This document shows positions 53,701 through 62,700 of a stretch of DNA of 64,000 nt, in pieces (positions within the stretch are counted from its first letter, which is position 1; the number at the start of each line of letters is the position of its first letter). The notes beneath the pieces are model-generated. The model saw only the letters and a program-made list of their open reading frames with translations, ran no database searches and had not been told where the DNA came from. A program made the position numbers and the translations under genes. This stretch comes from Strigamia acuminata (taxonomy: Eukaryota > Arthropoda > Chilopoda > Geophilomorpha > Linotaeniidae), in NCBI GenBank assembly GCA_949358305.1, contig OX442314.1, positions 20,515,060 to 20,579,059 on the forward strand, given 5' to 3'.

Positions 53701-56700
53701 ACCATTCATTGCACAATATTTCCACTTTTAGATAGTGTTTTGACATACAGGGTGTTTCAGATGAAATTTTAAAGAACGAACCATTAGTTCAAAAATTTGT
53801 TGTAACTTTTAAACCACTTGAGATGTGTAAAAATGTCCAATCACAAGTTTGCTAGGGAAAAGTTGATTTTACTATTGTAGATATTAATAATCGCACAAAA
53901 TGTAATGCAGTGTAGCATCACTGTTTGAAAAGACAGCAATTAACTTAAAAAATGCTCCTCAATCAAAGAAATCATTTTCTACGCATTGATAAACATCTTT
54001 GATATTATTCCACCTTCCACATCATGTGTGCAGCATCGGCATTCGTTAGTTCAAAGAACAAGTGAAGTTGAAATCTGTAAAAAGCAAGTGTTTCCTTCCA
54101 TATGGATTTACCTAATTATTAATGCATTCCAAAAGACTAGGTTTTAGCGGAATTTAAATATATTATTTGTGCATTATATAATATTTAGACAATGCATTTG
54201 CAATTCTCCTATAATAATTCTTTTAAAATACATTTTAGAACGCATTTTGTAAAATGTATTTTTACAATGCATTCATATTTGATAAATAATATTGTGGAAT
54301 GCATTTCACAAAATACATTACAAAGTGTATTGTCATTTGCATGCAAAAATATATTACAAAATGCATTTTCCAGTGCATTGTGAAACTTTTCAAAATACAT
54401 TGCAATATAATTGCGATATATTTTTTAATCATATGCGCTAGCAAACAAACAGTATTCTCAACAGGACCAAATGTTCAGGCAGAGCGCCATTGCTGGAACC
54501 AAAAATTTTATCCTGACAGTGGACAGTTTAAAACCCAACAGCTGGGCAGGTTGACAGATTCTTTTGGCACCCTCCGTGGAACTCGGTGGAATTTTAATAT
54601 TATTGTTAAAAAATTGTTTATGACTTCGGAGGTCAAGGCCACTCTCTTGGATCCGCCAGTGAACTTGACCATGATTCCATGTTGATGGCTCAATTTTCAA
54701 GGTTTCATTGAAATCACTAGCTAACACTTTTTCAAGAGATTTCTAAATTTCTGGTTCGTTCTTCCTTAATTCGCCTGGAACACTTTAAAGTAAACACCCT
54801 GTTTTTATTTTTAATTAAAATTTTTTATTTTATATGTTTGTTTGCTGTGTAAGTTACAGGTATGTATAATCTTTGTATTAATTAGGCAGTTTTCGGACTC
54901 TGGTTGATGTTAATTTGATTTGTGCCATGGGACCTCCTGGCGGTGGAAGAAATCCAATAACACCGAGATTTTTAAGACATTTTAATTACATCTCTTACAC
55001 TGACTTGGAGAATGCCAGTATGAAACGGATCTTCGGAACGATTCTTGAAAGTTGGCTCGGTAATTAATCTCATACTTCATTAGGTTTGTGAGTTTGTCCA
55101 TTGTCCGGTTATCTCAATAGTTCACAGCTTTTAATATAGCACGTTTAGCTTTACCGGTACATATTTTTACTAAATCTATGACTATTTCAATTTATTTTAA
55201 TATCAGATCCTAATGGAGACATGTTTAAACATATAGACAAATTGGTAGATTCATCTATCAATGTTTACATTACCATCATAGACAAACTACTACCTACCCC
55301 AGCAAAAAGTCATTACACTTTCAATATGCGGGATCTTTCAAAAATGTTCCAAGGGATGCTTATGTTTTCACATGCGGCAGTAACGGTGAGAGGTTTAATA
55401 GATCTGATCTTGCAATTGTTTAAAATAACGTGCGCATGCTCACTTGACTGAGAACAGACTAAATAGGCGCCATTTTTGAAGTTAGATCGAAATAAGCAGT
55501 TAAAATATGCTATTTCAAATGCTGTTTATTCTAAATTACTTCATGAATGCACCTACTGTACAGTTTAGAGGGTATTTGTACCATTTTATATTTTTTTTAG
55601 AATATAGCGTCACTTCTTCGCATTTGGTATCATGAAAACTGCCGTGTTTATCAAGACCGTTTGATAAATAACGAAGATAGGACATGGTTTCAGAAATTGA
55701 TGGACGATAGAATGAGAGATGATTTTGATGTGCCATTTGACGTGGTAGTAATAAGAGAACCAATACTCTATGCAGATTTTTTATCAAAAAATCCAGAAAA
55801 TAAAGCGTATGATGAAATTACTGACATGGATAAAGTAATTGATTACTTTTTAGTTTTAAATATTTAAATGTTTAAATGTTTAATGTTTGTTCTATTTTAT
55901 TTGTCAGTTGATAAAATATCTCGAAGACGCATTAGATGACTACAATCAGAATGATGTGGGTCAAATGAATTTGGTGCTTTTTAATGACGCGATAAAGCAT
56001 GTATGCCGAATCGGCCGAGTGATACGTCAGCCTGGAGGTAACGCATTGTTATTAGGAATGCAAGGGAATGGAAGACAAAGTTTAACCAGGCTTGCTTCAC
56101 ACGTGTAAGTAGCTTTTAGGATCAAAATTGAGCTCGTGCAACGGGCCGATGTGAAAAACGATTTCTGTTGCCATTTTCTTTTTCTAACAGTGCTAAATTT
56201 ACAAATATTTGGTTTTGGAGTGGCGGTCGCCCTAGAAACTTCATTTAGCACTGCAGGGAAAGCAACGACAGCATATTGTTTTTACTCTAATGTACAAATA
56301 ATTTAATAGATTTAGATTTGACATTATTATTATAGATTATAAATTATAAATGACTACATTTAAGCAGGTTAGCTTGCTGAGAACATTTTTTTCCAAGCTA
56401 ATTTTGCAATTATAATGTGAAATATAAAACTTAGGCTTTTGTTTGGGAGGTTTGGTGAGAAATCGTTTAATGGTTCATTAATATTTTTTTTTTTTAATAT
56501 TTGATGTTGCACTTCAACTAATCGAAAATTATTTCAAACTTTTAAGGTTCTTTTAATTAGTTAAAGGTTGCACCACTCATTGTGTAATTGTGTAATTAAA
56601 ATGGGGTGTTTATTAATTTAAATTTGTCTTATTATGAAAATTGTCGGTTTATGTTTAATTTATATGGAAATTTGATGTTGGAATTGAATGATTATCCCCT

Positions 56701-59700
56701 CGTGCCTCAATTGAGGCGAAACGGTACGACACGTACATACTGTGTTATGTAAACACAGTTATTTTTTCTCTCCCAACCTTTAATTAAAATTAATAATTTG
56801 AAATATTTTTTTTTCTGAGAACAATAGGAAATTATTTGAAATCAACTTTAAAGCCACACGGACGAAAAACGATTTCATTTAGCTCCTCTTTTAATTATCA
56901 TTTCTAAGCTTATAATTATTTTTAATTTTTAAAACTAGCAATGAAATGGAGTGTTTTCAAATTGAATTAATAAAAGGCTATGGGTTTCTGGAGTGGAGAG
57001 ACGACTTGAAGAAAGTCATATTAAAATCGGGACTGCGGAAAAGGAAAATGGTATTTTTATTCTCCGATACTCAGGTTAGATTTCCGTTAATGTTTCTTAA
57101 TGAAATGAAAGCTATTTACATTTATTTTTTAATGCAAATCTGCTGTTTAGATTAAATTGGAAGCTTTTCTGGAAGATACAAACAGCATATTAAATTCTGG
57201 AAATGTTCCTAATATTTTTCCACCAGAAGAAATGGAAACCATTTATCAAGGAATGAGACAACCAACGCTAGAAGCTGGTTTGCCTGCCACGAAGAGCAAC
57301 ATGTATACAATGTTAACAAAATTTGTTAAATTGAACCTTCATTCAGTTATCACAATGAGGTAATTGTGCGTACATGAATTCCAGCCGTTATGTTAAATTA
57401 AATTGTTTGTCATTTCTAGTCCCATTGGAGAGGTCTTTCGTGAGCGGCTGCGGCAATTTCCTGCATTTGTCACGTGCTGTACTATTAACTGGTTCAGCGA
57501 ATGGCCAGAAGCTGCTTTACAATCTGTAGCACTAATTTTCCTCAAACAAATACCCGATTTAAATGCAAGCATGCAAGTGATTAATGGAACTGTGAGTGGC
57601 TTTTAAAAAAATAATATTTGTCTAAATTTTGTTGCCTATATTGTGGTATATATTTTTGGGTAGAGCAATTTAATTTGCATCAACGTTGATATTTAAGATA
57701 TCAGTGCTGGGCGTGTTATCGTACACTCATTATGGTACTAGTAATATTTTGGTTCGCATGGTAATGGCGGTTTAGTGGGCACAATGGAATGTTAATTTAA
57801 AATTTAGGTTCAACTTTTTTGAACAACAACATAACATTACTTAACTCAACTCAACTGGAGCAGAATCATCTCTCACAGTTAATTTTGGGCCCCACTTGCT
57901 GTTGCACGTACCGGTATTTCGGTTTTTCCAAATTGGTCAAATCAAAACTATGCAGGGGTGGCATTTAAATGTGGAGTTTTTATATTTGGTTTTATTTTTT
58001 GCTCTGCCCCCTTATTTTTTTCATGTCTAATTTCTTGACTGAATAATCAGTTTTTTTATAAATGTATTAAGTCATTAGAATTCGTATAAAAATAACAGAT
58101 TTTTACTTTTTGTAAAAAATAAATTTGGCAGCGAATTTACAAAAATATTGTTTTGTTTCCAGATGAAGTTCCAAAAAAAATATTACAAAATAACTGATTT
58201 TTCTATACTTATGGCGCGCACCTTAGGCAGCATTATACTATTTGTCCTCTCCAAGGGGTGGCGGGTGTTTCGCGAAAAAAGAAATCGCGAATTGAACGAA
58301 TTGCGAAATTCGAGATGCGTTCATTTCAAAGAAAGTAAGCGCGAAAAAGGTAATCGCGAAGAAACAATGCGAAAAAACAAATCGCGAATCAAAATTCAGC
58401 GAAATTTTTTTTTTAAAAAAAGAAAACTCGAAATTTGAAAAAAAAAGAAAGCGCGAAATTGGAAAAAAAAACCGAAATTGGGATGGACTAATCGATAGCT
58501 GTCAGTCGTCACTCGTCAGTCGTCGGCTTTCGCGGCCGTCAGCCGTCGACTGTCGGCCGTTAGTTGGCGATTGTCACACACATGCCAATAGACGACAGTA
58601 GACAGCTGACGGCCACGATAGTCGACGACTGACGCTGCGAGAGTGGACGACTGAAGGCCGCCAGAGACGACAGCCGACGACTGACAACTGACAGCTATCA
58701 ATTAGTCCATTCCAATTTCGGTTTTTTTTTCAATTTTGCGTTCAAGTTTTCTTTTTTTTTTAATTTTGCTGAATTTTGATTTGCGATTTGTTTTTTTGCG
58801 ATTTGTTTTTTTCGCGATTACTTTTCTCATAGGTAATATACCAAGCGCCACGTGTAATTGTCGGGATAATTAGGTCAGCACGAATCTTATCTGATAAGAA
58901 GATGAGTGCTGACCTAATCCCGACAATTACTCAAGCGCGAGGTGTATTTGATACGAGAATTTACCGATAGAAAATAAAGTTCGATAGTCAATCGTATCCA
59001 AACTGGCCTCGCCCCATCGTAAAGAGGCGCTCTTTAAAGAAATCAAAAATTTCTTATTGAAGGTTTGAATCTGATGCCTTGATCATACTCTCGCGATCCC
59101 AATTGTTCTAGTTTTATAAAACTCTTAACATAAGAAGTGATTTCTTTACCTGGATGTCACAACTCTAAAACATGCCCACCCATTATCTAGTCACGTGTCA
59201 AGTACAGGTAGTTAACCTAACCTACACGATCGACCATTTTTTGGCAAGGTGCATTAGTCACTCCTTATCAAATACGACACTATTGTCTACAAAACTAATC
59301 CATAAGTATGAATGATCTGAAACGAGCTTGTATAAATAATAATTTATAAAAGTAGTTTAATGTTAACTAAGCATGAGAGACGCCCCTAAAAATTATGCAA
59401 TTATAACGTGTTCTTAACTACAACATCCAACAAATGTTTTGGAGGCGCATGATATATCACGAAAAAAGGTATCGCGAATCGCAAAAGCGCAAAGTTCCAC
59501 TGGCGCGAACTCCAACTGGCGCCAAGTGGACACACGCGAGAATTTACCACTAGCTTTGTCTAAAAATAGCCGCGAATGAGATTAGGGCTAACAAAACAAC
59601 AATCGGTCTCCCGACCAATCCCAACGCGCGTAACAAACCGCTTTTATCGTCTCATTGGTTATTGCCGGGAAAACTTTCCTCTCGCCATACAGTTTTTTCA

Positions 59701-62700
59701 CTTTTCCCGGTAATGTTTCTCTTGCTTTGCGCCCCCCGGTGGGGCCTTTACGAACCAAGCATCAAACGTCAATTGCGGCTTGTTACGCGTATCGGGATTG
59801 GTCGGCAAAACGATTGTTGTTGCTTTACAAACCAAGCAGCATGGTTCAAACTCTCGTATAAGCATAAGGATTTTTAAAAAATTGGTTGATTGAGTGTTTT
59901 GCTGCTCATAAGCTGAAATTTGAAGCATTTTAATAAGTGAGACAAATATTTGAGTATTAAATTCCAACAAAAAAATTTTAAGGAATTGATTTTTATTAAT
60001 GTTAGTATTTTTTAATTATAAAAAGAAGCCATTGGAATAATATTTTAATTTGATGTCATGGTTTATAATATCGAATCTTTTATTGTTATTTAGATCGTAA
60101 TATTCATTAAAATGCTTGTTGAATTTAATTTACATCATGTTTTTGCAAAAATATGACACACCAGTAAGTAAATATTTACCGACATTTTGAAATAAAAAAT
60201 TGAATATTTTATTGTTTGTCAAAAAAATATTTGATTTTTAAAGGTTAACGAACTGTGGTTTTAATTCTGATTATATTTCAATTGCGATTACTTTTTTCGC
60301 GATTTGTTTTTTCGCGCGTGGCCACTTAGCGCCAGTGGGAGTTTGCGTTTACGCGATTCGCGAATCCAAAAGTAGCGTTTGCTAATGTCGCTTTTTTTTG
60401 GATTTGCGATATCTATTTTCGCGATATATCATGCGCCTCGTCAAAAGATGAAAAATAACGTGGATTGCTGCTACTGCTAGGACATCCATATCCATCAAAG
60501 TATTGACATAAGGACAGTTGGAGAACATCTTTTGACTGATGAAAGTACTGATTCCTTGGCACTTCTTTCAATTGATTTTCTACGGCTTTCCCTGTTCTTG
60601 GTGCAAACGCAAGGTTGGGTCTTCAAATAAAATTTTTAATTTTTTTTTTGGTTTTTAAAAAGAAATGAAAAAGATATGAAAATTAGTCTAAATTAAATAC
60701 CTAGTTCTGCTTAAAGCATGGTGGATAAGATCTACTAACTTATTTATCATTTTTTTAAATATTTTACTGGAATTTGAATTCGATTGGGAATTCGATGGGA
60801 TTTTTTTGAATAGCAATACCTTGTTTCTATTCATGCAGATAGCTATGTGCCAGCTGATGCATCAATCAGTAGCCGATGCTGCAATTAAATTTTATCAAGA
60901 ATTATTGCGCCGTGTTTATGTGACACCAAAAGGTTATTTGGACTTGTTAAGTGCTTTTAGGAAAATTCATTCCATCAAAATTTCGGAACTTACGAGTGCA
61001 AAAGACCGAATGAATACTGGATTGGAAAAGGTAACTGCGGTTACATTAAAGACAGACATTTAACAACTGATTTTTATTTATTCAGTTAAAAAACTGTGCT
61101 AGAGATGTAGCTCAACTACAAATAGATTTGGAAATTCTAAAACCACAACTTGTAATAGCTGCAAAAGATACTGAAATAATGATGAAACAAATAGCATTTG
61201 ATACAGTAAGTATTAAATTTTCTGGCAAAGAAATAAGAGAAAGTTATTGCTACAGTATAGTCTATATTCTTTCTTTATACTTCTCTGAATTAGGAACTAG
61301 CAGAAGAAACCAGAGTAGTAGTTAAGCAAGAAGAGGAACAAGCTTCAAAAAAAGCTGCAGAAACACAAGCTATTGCTGACGATGCTCAAAAGGATTTAGA
61401 TCAAGCTCTTCCAGCACTTGATGCTGCCTTGGCCAGTCTTAAAAATCTGAATAAAGGAGATGTAGTAGAAGTTAGTATTTGCAGGCGTTGAAAATTAAAC
61501 GAGCAATTATATAACATTGCAAGTTGCAGATAAATGTTGTTAACTACTTATGAGTTGTCTAATTTTTAAAATTAAGATTAGTTTTTTCAAAGAAATAAAC
61601 CAAGGGGTCTTTCGATTTTCGGGAACAGTAATCGCATTGATAAAGTAATTAAGGCTAATCAGCATTTTAAACGACAAATTTAAACTGCTTGTCTCAAATC
61701 TAACTTCTAAAATGGCGGCCGATTCAGTCTGATTTAAGTCGCACGACGTTTAACAACAAAACATGTTTAACTGCTAGTTAAATGTGACTTTATGAGTGCG
61801 CCTAGTATAATTACGAATGGACCCAAATGCTCCATAGCTGTCCGAACTGGAGCTAAGCAAGTTCTACCGTCCATACTAGGGAACAGTTCGGTCATGGTTG
61901 GACTCAAATGGTAGTTGGGAACTAATCTTAGTTAGAAAAATTAAACAACTAGCAAAGTATGGAATTATAGTATGCTGAATCAATTGATAAATAAATTCTT
62001 AAGGGAGATAACGGTAATTGTTTTGTCGAAAAGCACCATCGAAATGTGGATTGAAAAATCAATAACCGAGTTGCGAACTTGCGAATCATAATTGTCGTAT
62101 AGAAACGCGAGTTTATTTTTTTTTTACATATCACAGTCACTGGTTTAAGATAAATGAGAGAAAATTGAAGCAATCACGTGTTCAAAAAAAAGTTTTTGTG
62201 ATTGATTAGCTCATTTTCGGTTGATGGAACTGTTTTAGCGGGTGCATTAGGATGAAATGACTTGTAAAATGCAAAGAAGTCAACTTCAGTCTTTCATTTG
62301 CCTTTTGCCAAAATACTTCAACGTGGCGAATATAACATTCCGCTTAGATTAATGGATTAATTATGATAATTAGTTCATTAATTGATAAAGAAACTGACAA
62401 TTAACAACTTGTAGGTTCGGGAGTACAAAAGGAACTGCCAAGATTGTTTAGTGGATCTCATTCAACTGGAGAATACAAACTGTCACTCTGTTGTTTATTC
62501 AAATTAATTTATGCATAATTAATGAATTTAGTAACACTAACAGTACGATGAAAGGCAGTTATTATCAAACAACTGAATACTTTATGTAAAACGTTGGTGT
62601 TAAATTGCTTTTAGTTATGAATTGTAATAGTTTTAAGTGCAATAAAGCCAAGTTGTCAGTTTTGGGGAGAAGTTGCGGTTACATTAAGAATTTAGCCTAA

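Larger units (their letters stand above)
57592..60838. other. DNAH1 intron 48, transposon-rich, no gene
   Basis: TACCGGTA at about 57909. Holds the foldback complex at 58260-58830, the hairpin at 58845-58940 and the element at 59442-60439. Confidence 0.55.
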
